The translations under genes were made by a program, and so were the position numbers. Positions 1 through 8,254 of a stretch of DNA of 64,000 nt are shown here, piece by piece; positions within the stretch are counted from its first letter, which is position 1, and each line of letters begins with the position of its first letter. Source of the DNA: Actinomadura citrea (GTDB lineage Bacteria; Actinomycetota; Actinomycetes; Streptosporangiales; Streptosporangiaceae); contig NZ_JACCBT010000001.1 in the NCBI RefSeq assembly GCF_013409045.1, positions 2,108,001 through 2,172,000 of the forward strand. Direction: 5' to 3'. The notes beneath the pieces were generated by a model. It was not told the DNA's origin, did not search any database, and saw only the letters and a program-made list of their open reading frames with translations.

Positions 1-513
1 CCGCGCCCGCCCGCCCCCTACGCGCGGCGCGGCACCGCCTTCCACACCTGGCTGGAGGGCCGCTGGGGGCAGCAGCGCCTCCTGGACCCCGACGAGCTGC
101 CCGGCGCCGCCGACGAGGGCGCCGCCGACGACGCGCACCTGGCGACGCTGCGCGAGCGCTTCGAGCGGTCGGAGTGGGCGGCGCGCGAGCCGCTCGACAT
201 CGAGGTGCCCTTCGAGACCATCATCGGCGACCGGCTGGTCCGGGGCCGGATGGACGCGGTGTTCCGGTCCCGGGACGGCGGCTACGAGGTCGTCGACTGG
301 AAGACCGGCGCCCCGCCGCGCGGGGACGAGGCCCGGTTCTCCGCCGTGCAGCTCGCCGCGTACCGGCTGGCGTGGGCCGAACTCGCGGGGGTGGACGTCG
401 CGCGGGTCAGCGCCGCGTTCCACTACGTCTCCGCCGAGGTCACCGTCCGTCCCGCCGACCTGCTCGACGCGGCCGGGCTCGCCGCGCTGCTGGACGGCGT
501 CCCCGCCGCCTGA
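1..513 (+). CDS. UvrD/RecB-type helicase-nuclease, C-terminal part (5' truncated by window)
   Basis: The frame is open from base 1 and only the last 170 codons are present. They form a PD-(D/E)XK nuclease domain of the RecB/AddB kind: a motif-I His in GTAFHTWLE (H15), an acidic MDAVFR (about 84-89), the core VVDWKTG (about 97-103) and a Q-x3-Y helix, QLAAYRLAW. In the family this domain sits behind a UvrD-like helicase and trims double-strand ends for recombination. The genes nudC, mrx1, uvrD2 and whiB7 further downstream recall the surroundings of the Rv3201c/Rv3202c helicases of M. tuberculosis, so this is probably one of those orthologues. The helicase part lies outside the window. Confidence 0.85.
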   Translation, partial: PRPPAPYARRGTAFHTWLEGRWGQQRLLDPDELPGAADEGAADDAHLATLRERFERSEWAAREPLDIEVPFETIIGDRLVRGRMDAVFRSRDGGYEVVDWKTGAPPRGDEARFSAVQLAAYRLAWAELAGVDVARVSAAFHYVSAEVTVRPADLLDAAGLAALLDGVPAA

Positions 514-586
514 GGGTTTCGTCGCCGCCCCCTGTTCACCATGCGTGGTTTCGGGGATGATCCGGGCAACCATCCGAGGAGGCGGC

Positions 587-1366
587 GTGTCGGTGTCCCA
601 TGACGAGAAGGTGGTACGGGAGTTCTCCAAGCAGGCGGCCGGGTTCTCCGACCCGAGGCTGAACACGGCCTTCACCCGCCATCTGGACCGGCTCGTCCGG
701 TTCATGGACCCCGAGCTCGACCTGGAGGACGTCGTTCTGGAGGTCGCCGCCGGGACCGGCATCGTGTCCCGCGCGATCGCCCGCCGCGTCCGGCACGTGA
801 CGGCGCTCGACCTCACGCCCGCGATGCTCGCCGAGGGCAAGCGCGACGCCGACCACGCCGGCCTCACCAACGTCACCTTCGCGCACGGCGACGCCACGGC
901 CCTGCCCTACCTCGACCGGTCGTTCACCCTCGTCGTCACCCGCTTCTCGCTGCACCAGGTCGCCGACCCCGGGGCCGTCGTGACGGAGATGGCCCGGGTC
1001 AGCCGCCCCGGCGCCGCGCTGATCATCGCCGACCTGGTCCGGCCCGAGGGACTGGACGGCGATCCCGACCGGATCGAGCGCCTCCGCGACCCCTCGCACG
1101 GGGCGGCTCTCACCGAGGCGCGGATCGCGGAGCTCGTCACGGCGGCGGGCGCGGCGGTCAAGCGCGCCGACCGGTTCGACCACAGCCGCCCGCTGGACCC
1201 GTGGCTGGAGTTCTCGCACACCCCCTCGGACGCCGCGGCGCAGATCAGGCGGGAGCTGGAGGAGGAGCTGGCGGGCGGACCCGCCACCGGCATGCGCCCG
1301 AGCATGGTCGACGGCGCCCTGCACTTCACGCACTCCTACCTCTTCCAGCAGGCCATCGTCGGATAA
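587..1366 (+). CDS. class I SAM-dependent methyltransferase
   Basis: This 259-residue protein has a Rossmann methyltransferase fold. Motif I is LEVAAGTGIVSRAI (about 46-59), followed by the acidic loop ALDLTPAML and by FAHGDATALPYLDRSFTLV, the usual signature of UbiE/COQ5-like small-molecule methyltransferases (Methyltransf_11). The GTG at 587 is preferred over upstream in-frame GTG 545 and ATG 557 because GAGGAGG lies 4-5 bases before it and the protein then starts with SVSHDEKVVREF, close to homologues. The substrate cannot be told. It stands alone between the helicase and a small SOS-box gene. Confidence 0.85.
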   Translation: MSVSHDEKVVREFSKQAAGFSDPRLNTAFTRHLDRLVRFMDPELDLEDVVLEVAAGTGIVSRAIARRVRHVTALDLTPAMLAEGKRDADHAGLTNVTFAHGDATALPYLDRSFTLVVTRFSLHQVADPGAVVTEMARVSRPGAALIIADLVRPEGLDGDPDRIERLRDPSHGAALTEARIAELVTAAGAAVKRADRFDHSRPLDPWLEFSHTPSDAAAQIRRELEEELAGGPATGMRPSMVDGALHFTHSYLFQQAIVG

Positions 1367-1371
1367 CGGTT

Positions 1372-1387
1372 TCGAGCAAACGTTCGA
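1372..1387. promoter_or_regulatory. LexA (SOS) box
   Basis: TCGAGCAAACGTTCGA matches the actinobacterial LexA palindrome TCGAAC-N4-GTTCGA with one mismatch (G at 1376). It lies 34 bases before the ATG at 1421. DUF222/13E12 genes in mycobacteria often carry LexA boxes, which fits the gene that follows. LexA binding has not been shown here. Confidence 0.6.
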
Positions 1388-1420
1388 CGCGTGTGACGCG
1401 TGTGGTCTATGTTGTCGAAC

Positions 1421-1729
1421 ATGGGTTCCAGCACCGTGCGCGCCCTTGATCGCGAGCCGGCCGCGCTGGCGATGCGCATCGGCGTGGTCGCGGCCGAGGC
1501 CGCCCTCGCCACCTTCGCCCGCAACCTCGACCTGGACGACCTGGCGGACGGCGTCGACTTCCAGGGCGCCATCGGGCCCGCCGAATGGCCGGTGTTCTCC
1601 CTGGTCATCGACACGCTCGCGGAGGCCGGGCCGGGCGACCACCGGACGCTGGACGAGCGCCGCGCCGACGCCCTCAACGACCTCGCCCGCATCTGCATGG
1701 CCGCCAAGCGGCGCGCCGGCGCCGCCTGA
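1421..1729 (+). pseudogene. short DUF222/13E12-like protein, probably a remnant
   Basis: The product is 102 residues, starting MGSSTVRALDREP. Its end, DHRTLDERRADALNDLARIC, resembles the stretch RT-x2-QRRADAL-x-L typical of DUF222 (13E12 repeat) proteins, which are normally over 300 residues and often carry an HNH nuclease domain. Here the protein ends about 10 residues after that motif and no HNH domain follows, so it looks like a truncated relic. No strong ribosome binding site is seen; ATG 1409 and GTG 1400 are alternative starts. The SOS box just upstream supports the family link. The assignment rests on one motif. Confidence 0.5.
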
Positions 1730-1744
1730 CCCTCGGGACGGGGC

Positions 1745-1780
1745 ACGCCCGGGACCTCGCGGCCCTGGGCCCGGGCGTTT
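1745..1780. terminator. hairpin between convergent genes
   Basis: ACGCCCGGG at 1745-1753 pairs with CCCGGGCGT at 1770-1778 and is followed by TTTCCCTC. It separates the rightward DUF222 remnant from the leftward acyl-CoA synthetase and probably serves both. Confidence 0.5.
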
Positions 1781-1783
1781 CCC

Positions 1784-3373
1784 TCATCGACCGCCGTCGG
1801 GCCGTCGCTTGACCTTGCCGGTGCTGGTGCGGGGCAGTTCCCGGACGAACCGGATGTCCCGCGGGACCTTGTACCGGGCCAGGTGGGCGCGCACGTACTC
1901 CCTGAGGTCGTCCTCGGCGACCTCCGCCCCCTCGGTCCTGACGACGTGCGCGGCGAGCCGCTGCCCGAACCTCTCGTCGTCCACCCCGGTGACCGACACC
2001 TCCGCGACGTCCGGGTGGCCGCCGAGCAGGTTCTCCACCTCGCCGGGGAACACGTTCTCCCCGCCCGAGACGATCATGTCGTCGGCGCGGCCGTCGATGA
2101 ACAGCCGTCCCGCCGCGTCGAAGTGCCCGAGGTCGCCGGTGCCGGTCAGGCCGTCCCGTACGCGCCTGCCGCCGCCCCCGGTGTACCCGGCGAACCGCAG
2201 GCCGCCGCCCGTGTAGACCTCCCCGGTCTCGCCCGCGGGCAGCTCCCGCCCGTCCTCCCCGAGCACCTTGATCGTGAGCCGGAAGGACGGCCTGCCGACC
2301 GTGCCGGGCGCGGCCCGCAGGTCCTCGGGCGTGGCGATCGTGGCCCACCCGGTCTCGGTCGCGCCGTAGACGTTGACGAGCACGTCGCCGAACGCGTCCA
2401 TGAACGCCTCGGACAGGTGCGGATGCAGGGCCGCCCCGCCGCACACGACCGCCCGCAGCGCCGGCGTCGGCGGCGCGTCCCGCACGTCCAGGACGCGCTG
2501 GAGCATCACCGGCACCGCCACGAGCGCCTCCGCCCGGCTGTCCGCGATCGTCTCCAGCACCTGCCGGGGATCGAAGCGGCGGGACAGCACGAGCGGCATC
2601 CCCATGGCGAGCCCGACCGTCGTGTAGGCGAAGCCGAGCAGATGGAAGAGCGGGGGCCCGATGACCATCGGCGCGCCCGACCGGACGGGAACGCGCATCA
2701 GATGGCTCAGGGCCGCGGGCAGCAGCGACGAGGCGGACAGATCGTGCCGTGCCCCCTTGGGCGTGCCGGTCGTCCCGGACGTCATCAGGATCACCCGGCT
2801 GGCCCGCTCGGGCTTGACGGGTTCGGGAGCGGTCTCCTCGATCAGCGCGTCGATCGCCCCGCCGCCGTCGGCCCACGCGACCACCCGCTTCCCGGCGAAC
2901 CCCGACTCCTCGACGGCCGGCCCGAACTCCTCGTCGTGCACGAGCAGTTCGATCTCCTCGCGTTCGACGACCTGCCCCAGTTGCCGCCCGGAGAAATCGG
3001 TGTTCAGCAGCACGACGTCATTGCCCAGCCGCGTCGCCGCGAGGACCGTTTCGACGAACCCCCGGTGATTGCGGCACAGGATCCCGACCTTCCCGTCGCC
3101 CACACGGCCGCTGAGCGCCGTGGCCAGCGCCGCCGCCCGCCGTTCGAGTTCCGCGTAGGACAGCGCGCCGCGCTCGTCGATCAGGGCCGTCCGGTCGGGG
3201 AACCGCAGCGCGGCCATGGCGCCGAGCGTCGCGGGGACGGGCCCGAACCGCACGTACGGAAACAGAAGCCGCGCCGCCCGATCAGGCCGGACGGGCCGCA
3301 CCACCCCGGCGTCCCGCACCGCCCGGGCCGCCCTGACTCCCGCCTCCGCAGCACCACGCACCCGCTCAAGCAC
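1784..3373 (-). CDS. FadD-like acyl-CoA synthetase (AMP-binding)
   Basis: This 529-residue ANL-superfamily enzyme activates a carboxylic acid with ATP and passes it to CoA. It shows the P-loop ILMTSGTTGTPKG (about 195-207), the A5 motif YGATETGW, the A7/A8 hinge GDLGHFDAAGRLFIDGR and the catalytic lysine in STGKVKRR near the end. The N-terminus (LLFPYVRFGPVPATL) resembles mycobacterial FadD2-type long-chain ligases. GTG 3373 is 10 bases after GGAGGAG; TTG 3379 (spacing 4) is possible. The chain length of the substrate cannot be read from sequence. The next leftward gene upstream is the MerR regulator, 117 bases away. Confidence 0.9.
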   Translation of the reverse strand: MLERVRGAAEAGVRAARAVRDAGVVRPVRPDRAARLLFPYVRFGPVPATLGAMAALRFPDRTALIDERGALSYAELERRAAALATALSGRVGDGKVGILCRNHRGFVETVLAATRLGNDVVLLNTDFSGRQLGQVVEREEIELLVHDEEFGPAVEESGFAGKRVVAWADGGGAIDALIEETAPEPVKPERASRVILMTSGTTGTPKGARHDLSASSLLPAALSHLMRVPVRSGAPMVIGPPLFHLLGFAYTTVGLAMGMPLVLSRRFDPRQVLETIADSRAEALVAVPVMLQRVLDVRDAPPTPALRAVVCGGAALHPHLSEAFMDAFGDVLVNVYGATETGWATIATPEDLRAAPGTVGRPSFRLTIKVLGEDGRELPAGETGEVYTGGGLRFAGYTGGGGRRVRDGLTGTGDLGHFDAAGRLFIDGRADDMIVSGGENVFPGEVENLLGGHPDVAEVSVTGVDDERFGQRLAAHVVRTEGAEVAEDDLREYVRAHLARYKVPRDIRFVRELPRTSTGKVKRRPDGGR

Positions 3374-3490
3374 CAGCAAGACACTCCTCCGCCGCCCCGA
3401 ACTCCTCGTCCCGCCGTCCGGCATACCCGGCTTTCGGCCGAGCAAAGGCGCCGCCAAGCGACGGGCAGCGACGGGTGTGCCGAGCCGTTG

Positions 3491-4414
3491 TCAGGAACTG
3501 GTGAGGGCTGCCAGGAACCAGTCGAGTTCGTGGCGGGGGTGGTCGGGCGGGGACCAGTCGTTGACGGTCGACAGGAGATGCAGGTAGCGCTCCCGCCGTG
3601 GGTCGTTGGCGCTGGTCAGGTAGGTGGCCAGGCGGGCGCGCAGGGCGGGGGTGTCGGGTCGGCCCTGGAACTCGGCGTAGGCGGCGACCACGTCGGTGAC
3701 GGCTTGGGCCGCCCGGGGTGAGTCGGGGGCTGCTCCTGCGGCGAGCAGGGGGCGCACGGTCTCGGCGACCCGCGCCACGGCGTGCTTGCGTGGTGGGCCC
3801 GTGCGCCGGGCGGCCTCGGTGGCGTGGTCGTCGAACAGGCCCCGCATCAGGGCACGGAAGCCGGGATCGCGCGTGAGCTCGGCCAGTTCCACCCAGGCGG
3901 CCAGTTGCTCGGACGTGGGGTCGTCGGGCAGTTCCGGGGCCAGCGACCGGTGCAGGACGCGGGACATCGGCCCCGCGTCGGGGGTGCCGAAGGAGCTGTC
4001 GAGGAAGTCGGCGACGAGGTCGTCGCGTTCGGCGGCGGACAGGCGGGCGAGCCGGTGCATCAGTTCCATCTCCTCGGGATCGCTGCCGCGGCGGGCGGCG
4101 ATGGTCAGCACCGCGTGCCGCAGCCGCAGCATCCGCATCTGGGCGGCGACGGCCTCGGCGTGGGCGGCGGCCGCGTCGGCGGCCCGCACCTCGCGGTCGA
4201 CGATCTTCTGGACGGTGGCCAGGTCGATCCCCAGCTCGCGCAGCGTCCGCACCAGGCCCAGCCGGGCCACGGCGTCGGCTCCGTACCGCCGGTGGCCCGC
4301 CGCGGTCCTGCGCGCCGGGACGATCCCGCGCTCGGTGTAGAACCGCACGGCCTTCACGGTGACCCCGGCGCTCCGGGCGAGTTCGCCGATGGAGTAGGTC
4401 GCTTCACCGTCCAT
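3491..4414 (-). CDS. MerR-family transcriptional regulator
   Basis: The 307-residue protein opens with a MerR winged helix: YSIGELARSAGVTVKAVRFYTERGIV (about 6-31) followed by HRRYGADAVARLGLVRTLRELG. A helical segment rich in Ala and Arg follows, then a long effector region of about 180 residues with no family I recognise and no conserved metal-binding cysteines. ATG 4414 is chosen because the MerR domain starts at once. A perfect palindrome lies 15 bases upstream of the start (4430-4448) and is probably its own operator. The target may be the regulator itself or the acyl-CoA synthetase downstream. Confidence 0.9.
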   Translation of the reverse strand: MDGEATYSIGELARSAGVTVKAVRFYTERGIVPARRTAAGHRRYGADAVARLGLVRTLRELGIDLATVQKIVDREVRAADAAAAHAEAVAAQMRMLRLRHAVLTIAARRGSDPEEMELMHRLARLSAAERDDLVADFLDSSFGTPDAGPMSRVLHRSLAPELPDDPTSEQLAAWVELAELTRDPGFRALMRGLFDDHATEAARRTGPPRKHAVARVAETVRPLLAAGAAPDSPRAAQAVTDVVAAYAEFQGRPDTPALRARLATYLTSANDPRRERYLHLLSTVNDWSPPDHPRHELDWFLAALTSS

Positions 4415-4429
4415 GGGCCCCACCCTGGC

Positions 4430-4448
4430 ATCTCCCCTCAGGGGAGAT
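4430..4448. promoter_or_regulatory. 19-bp palindrome, probable MerR operator
   Basis: ATCTCCCCT-C-AGGGGAGAT is a perfect 9+1+9 palindrome directly upstream of the merR start. MerR proteins typically bind such dyads inside the spacer of their own promoter. The bases 4449-4641 between it and the LysR gene hold no gene I can support. Confidence 0.6.
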
Positions 4449-4641
4449 TCAAGGCCGCGGGCGGGTTGACGCGGGACGGGACGGGGTCGCTCCACCGCAG
4501 TGGTGACGCCCCGGCGGTCTCGACGACGCCGGTGACGGTGAACTCGACCAGCCGTTCGGCGCCCGGCGCCGCGGCGGCCATGGCCGTCTGCGGAAACCGG
4601 GTCAAAGCCGCCCGGCACTACGAGCGCGCGAAGTCGGAACG

Positions 4642-5559
4642 TCAGGGGCGCGGCGGCGAACCGGGGGCGCCCGGCCCGGTGATCGAGTCGATCAGGGCGG
4701 TGCGGAGGGCGTGGACGGCGGGGGAGCGCCAGCGGGAGGCCGGCTCGGCGAGCCAGAGGTGGTGCCGGGACAGGCCGGCGGGCGGGGTCAGTTCGGCGAG
4801 CGCGCCGGCGGCCAGTTCGTCGGCGACCGTGACCGTGGGCAGCAGCGCCGCGCCGAGGCCCGCCGCCACGCAGCGCTTCGCGGTCTCGATGCCTCCGAAG
4901 CGGGGCGGGTTCGCCGTGGGACGGGCGGCCGTGACCAGGGCGGCGAACTCGTCGCTGTAGGAGCAGCCTTCCTCCAGAAGGACGATGCCGGTCGCGGCCA
5001 GCTCCGCCGGGGTGAGGGGACGGTTCCTGGGGAGGGGTGTGGACACCGCCGCGACGAGTGACAGGGGTTGGGCGCCGAGGTCGACCAGGTCCACGCCGGA
5101 CGGGTCCGGCGAGGGGTCGAGGATGAGGGCCACGTCGGCGCCGCGGTCGGCGAGCGCGGTGAGCGCGGTCCGGGTGTCGGCGGGGAACAGCGAGACGGTC
5201 ACGTCCGGGAGTCGCGCCCGCAACCGGGGCAGCAGGGGCGCGAGCCAGTAGGCGCACACGGACTCCGGGGCCCGGAGCCGCACCGGGCCGGACGGCTCGG
5301 TGGCGGCGGCGGTGACCTCCGCGAGCATCCGCTCCTGGAGATCGAGGACGCCCCGGGCGTGCTCGGCGAGCAGGGAACCGGCACGGGTGGGGGAGACGCC
5401 CCCGGGGAGGCGGTCGAGCAGCGGCGTCCCGGCGAGGCGCTCCAGCGCCTGGACGTGCGCGGTGACGGTGGACTGCACGAAGCCGAGCTCCGCCGCGGCG
5501 GCGGTCATCCCGCCGTTGCGCAGGACCGCGAGGAAGGTGGTGAGGAGGCGCGTGTCCAT
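4642..5559 (-). CDS. LysR-family transcriptional regulator
   Basis: This is a 305-residue regulator of standard LysR length. The N-terminal helix-turn-helix is LLTTFLAVLRNGGMTAAAAELGFVQSTVTAHVQALE (about residues 5-40; given here by position and key features, with FVQSTVTAHVQALE as recognition helix). A linker helix and a substrate-binding domain follow, beginning near GPVRLRAPES. It is divergent from the PhzF gene with a 71-base gap containing an inverted repeat, so PhzF is its likely target. The inducer is unknown. Confidence 0.9.
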   Translation of the reverse strand: MDTRLLTTFLAVLRNGGMTAAAAELGFVQSTVTAHVQALERLAGTPLLDRLPGGVSPTRAGSLLAEHARGVLDLQERMLAEVTAAATEPSGPVRLRAPESVCAYWLAPLLPRLRARLPDVTVSLFPADTRTALTALADRGADVALILDPSPDPSGVDLVDLGAQPLSLVAAVSTPLPRNRPLTPAELAATGIVLLEEGCSYSDEFAALVTAARPTANPPRFGGIETAKRCVAAGLGAALLPTVTVADELAAGALAELTPPAGLSRHHLWLAEPASRWRSPAVHALRTALIDSITGPGAPGSPPRP

Positions 5560-5560
5560 C

Positions 5561-5589
5561 GAATATCCCGATGCCTCTGATCAATATTC
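5561..5589. promoter_or_regulatory. inverted repeat in lysR-phzF intergenic region
   Basis: GAATAT at 5561-5566 is mirrored by ATATTC at 5584-5589, with GATGCCTCTGATC between. The arrangement and AT-rich arms suit a LysR binding site controlling both divergent genes. Confidence 0.4.
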
Positions 5590-5630
5590 ATCGTTGGACG
5601 CGATGCTAGCGGCTGGAGCAGACTGCTCGC

Positions 5631-6482
5631 ATGAGCGACATCGCACCAGCACTCCGCTACACCGCCTTCGACGTGGACGGGGAGGGCGGCAACCCGGCCG
5701 GGGTCGTCCTGGACGCCCGGGGCCTGGAGGCCGCGCGCATGCAGGAGATCGCTGCCGAGATCGGGTTCTCCGAGACGGCCTTCCTCGTGGACGAGGGAGG
5801 CGCGCCCGGGCGGTTCGCGATCCGCTACTTCAGCCCGCTGGCCGAGGTCGCCTTCTGCGGGCACGCCACGATCGCGACCGCCGTCGCGCTGGCCGAGCGG
5901 CGGGGGACGGGGAGCCTGCGGCTGAGCACCCCGGCCGGCGAGGTCGGGGTCGAGACCCGGGAGGCGGACGGCCGCGTCCTCGCCACCCTGACCAGCGTCC
6001 CGCCCACCGTCCGGGCCGTCGAGGAGGCCGACCTCGCCGCGGCCCTGGACGCGCTGCGCTGGGAGGCCGGGGAGCTCGACCCGGAGCTGCCGCCGCGCAT
6101 CGCCAACGCGGGCAACGACCACCTGGTGCTGGCGGCGTCCACGCGCGCCCGGCTCGCCGGCCTCGACTACGACGGGGACGCCCTCGGCGGGCTCATGGCG
6201 CGCCGCGGCTGGACGACCGTCCACCTCGTCTGGCGGGAGAGCGCGACCGTCTTCCACGCCCGCGACCCCTTCCCGCCGGGCGGGGTCGTGGAGGACCCGG
6301 CGACCGGCGCCGCCGCGGCGGCCTTCGGCGGGTACCTGCGCTCGCTGGGCCTCGTCGCCCCTCCGGCCCGGATCACCGTCCACCAGGGTGAGGACATGGG
6401 CCGCCCCAGCCGGCTGCTCGTGGACGTCCCCCCGGGGGACACGGGCATCGGCGTGAGCGGGACCGCCGCGCCGATGGGCTGA
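5631..6482 (+). CDS. PhzF-family isomerase/epimerase
   Basis: The 283-residue protein has the PhzF fold, related to diaminopimelate epimerase. Visible marks are YTAFDVDGEGGNPAGVV at the N-terminus, the catalytic glutamate in GFSETAFLV (about residue 47), AFCGHATIATA and, in the second half, VVEDPATGAAAAAFGGYL. Family members isomerise or epimerise small acids; only true PhzF enzymes make phenazines. No other phenazine genes are near, so the name should not be read as function. ATG 5631 fits homologues. It is probably activated by the divergent LysR protein. Confidence 0.88.
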   Translation: MSDIAPALRYTAFDVDGEGGNPAGVVLDARGLEAARMQEIAAEIGFSETAFLVDEGGAPGRFAIRYFSPLAEVAFCGHATIATAVALAERRGTGSLRLSTPAGEVGVETREADGRVLATLTSVPPTVRAVEEADLAAALDALRWEAGELDPELPPRIANAGNDHLVLAASTRARLAGLDYDGDALGGLMARRGWTTVHLVWRESATVFHARDPFPPGGVVEDPATGAAAAAFGGYLRSLGLVAPPARITVHQGEDMGRPSRLLVDVPPGDTGIGVSGTAAPMG

Positions 6483-6517
6483 CGGGCGGCCCGGGGACGT
6501 CCAGTACGGTCGGGGCC

Positions 6518-7156
6518 ATGCCGCATTCGACCGCCGCCGTGACCGCAGACGATCTCGACCTCGCCGTTCGGCTGGCCGTCGCCGCCCTGCGGGAGGCTCC
6601 CCCCGAGGCTTGGGACGGGAAGGCCGGGTCGCTCGAATGGGACTGCTGGGAGACCGTCGAGCATCTCAGCGACGACCTGTTCGCCTACGCCGCCCAGCTT
6701 GCGCCGAGGACGCCGCCGATGGACGGCGAGGTGCCGTTCGTCTGGGAGAGCCGGCGGTCCGGCGGACCGGCCAACGCCGTCCACGCGGACAGGAGCGCCG
6801 GGCCCGCGGGGCTGTTGCAGGTACTCGACGCGTGCGGCGGGATGCTGTCCGCCGTGGTCCGCCGCACGGCCCCGGACGTCCGCGCGCACCATGTCTTCGG
6901 CGCTTCGGACGCCGAGGGGTTCGCCGCGATGGGCATCGTCGAGACCCTCGTCCACATGCACGACCTGGCGGAGGGGCTGGGGCTGTCCTGGGAGCCGCCC
7001 GCCGACGTGTGCGCACGCGTGCTGGGGCGCCTGTTCCCCGGCGCGCCGCAGGACACCGACCCCTGGCCGACCCTGCTGTGGGCCACCGGTCGCGGGGACC
7101 TTCCCGGACACCCGCGCGTCACGTCATGGCGCTGGTACGGGAGCCCTCGCGGCTGA
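6518..7156 (+). CDS. DinB/mycothiol-dependent maleylpyruvate isomerase-like protein
   Basis: The 212-residue protein resembles the MDMPI N-terminal/DinB four-helix bundle. The metal ligands expected in the family are visible: the His of CWETVEHLSDDL (about residue 50) and the HMHD of ETLVHMHDLAEGLG (about 148-151). Such proteins use mycothiol or other thiols, or are zinc enzymes of unknown activity; the true reaction is not known. Its last 33 bases overlap the end of the convergent siderophore decarboxylase gene. It is not obviously part of that operon. Confidence 0.75.
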   Translation: MPHSTAAVTADDLDLAVRLAVAALREAPPEAWDGKAGSLEWDCWETVEHLSDDLFAYAAQLAPRTPPMDGEVPFVWESRRSGGPANAVHADRSAGPAGLLQVLDACGGMLSAVVRRTAPDVRAHHVFGASDAEGFAAMGIVETLVHMHDLAEGLGLSWEPPADVCARVLGRLFPGAPQDTDPWPTLLWATGRGDLPGHPRVTSWRWYGSPRG

Positions 7157-8254
7157 CCCTCCGGCGTCCGGTCGGCGCCGGTAGTGGAAGGCCGGTTTCG
7201 GGTGCATCAGGAAGTCGTGGTGGGAGATGTTCCAGGCGTAGGCCCCGGCCATGGCGAAGGCGATGACGTCGCCCGGCGCCAGTGGCGGGACGAGGACGTC
7301 GCGCGCGAAGACGTCCTTCGGCGTGCAGAGCTGGCCCACCAGGGTGGCCCGGCGCTCCGGGCCGTTCGCGGTGAGCACCTCGAAAGGCTGGTCGTGGCCC
7401 TTCGTCACGGGGGTCCTCAGATGGTGGGTGCCGCCTCTGAGAACGGCGTAGGTCTCGCCGCGCGTGGTCTTCACGTCCAGGACGTCGGTGACGTACCAGC
7501 CGTGGTACGCGGTCATCGCCCGTCCCGGTTCTATGCGGACTTTCGCTGGGATATGGCTGAGGCCCGTCCCGTAGGTCTGCCAGTCGAAGCGGGACTCGGG
7601 GGACGTGTAGTCCACCGCCATGCCTCCGCCCACGTTCAACTCAGGGTCGTCCACTCCTCGGGAGCGGAGCCAGGGAATCGCCCATTCCGCCGTCCGGTGG
7701 GCCAGGTCGAGCATGGCGGGCGCGTCCAGGCCGGAGGCCAGGTGGGCGTGGACGCCTCGAAGGGTGATGTTCGGATACTCGGCCAAAAGGCGGGCGCAAT
7801 GGTCGAGGGTGTCCTCGTCCATGCCGAAAGGGCCGCTCATGGTGAGGGCCGCGTTCGGCACGTTCACGGGCAGATTCGCGCGGAGCAGGACGTCCGCGGG
7901 GCCCAGGGCGGCCAGGCGAGCCAGCTCGTTCGGGCTCTCCACATGGATCCGGTCGGCCTTGAGCGTGCGGGACAAGGCCAGTTCGTCAGCCGTTTTCCCG
8001 GGCCCGCCAAAAGCCACAGGCTTGCCGGGGAGGGTCTCCCGGACGTGGGCGAGTTCGCCGCCGGACGACACCTCCACGCCGTCGACGTGGGGCGCGAGAG
8101 TCCGGAGGATCTCGGCGTCCGGATTGGCCTTGGCGGCGTACAGGACCTCTGTGCCGGGAAGCGCGGCGCGTATGCCGCGGACGTGGGATTCGAGTCCGGG
8201 CAGGTCGTACACATAGGCCGGGTAGCGGTCGAGGTTCAGCGCGAACTCGTTCAC
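7124..8254 (-). CDS. PLP-dependent decarboxylase of siderophore biosynthesis (PvsE/SbnH-like)
   Basis: This 376-residue fold-type III enzyme is related to ornithine/diaminopimelate decarboxylases. The PLP lysine is in LYAAKANPD (about residue 43); GVHAHLASG, the phosphate-binding NVGGGMAVDY, RIEPGR, and the C-terminal QLCTPKDVFARD (active-site Cys and Asp) are all present. In NIS siderophore clusters such enzymes decarboxylate an amino-acid-citrate intermediate. The GTG at 8254 overlaps the stop of the preceding synthetase (GTGA), showing translational coupling. It is the last gene of the iron-box operon. Lysine, ornithine or DAP decarboxylase activity cannot be ruled out from sequence alone. 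Confidence 0.85.
   Translation of the reverse strand: MNEFALNLDRYPAYVYDLPGLESHVRGIRAALPGTEVLYAAKANPDAEILRTLAPHVDGVEVSSGGELAHVRETLPGKPVAFGGPGKTADELALSRTLKADRIHVESPNELARLAALGPADVLLRANLPVNVPNAALTMSGPFGMDEDTLDHCARLLAEYPNITLRGVHAHLASGLDAPAMLDLAHRTAEWAIPWLRSRGVDDPELNVGGGMAVDYTSPESRFDWQTYGTGLSHIPAKVRIEPGRAMTAYHGWYVTDVLDVKTTRGETYAVLRGGTHHLRTPVTKGHDQPFEVLTANGPERRATLVGQLCTPKDVFARDVLVPPLAPGDVIAFAMAGAYAWNISHHDFLMHPKPAFHYRRRPDAGGSAARAPVPAP

Noticed and set aside
4438..4581. 47-codon minus-strand frame between lysR and merR
   Set aside because: It has an ATG and acceptable third positions, but no ribosome site, it runs through the merR palindrome and it matches nothing known.
5631..6482. Phenazine biosynthesis cluster
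   Set aside because: Only a PhzF-family gene is present; such proteins are widespread without phenazines and no other phz gene is near.
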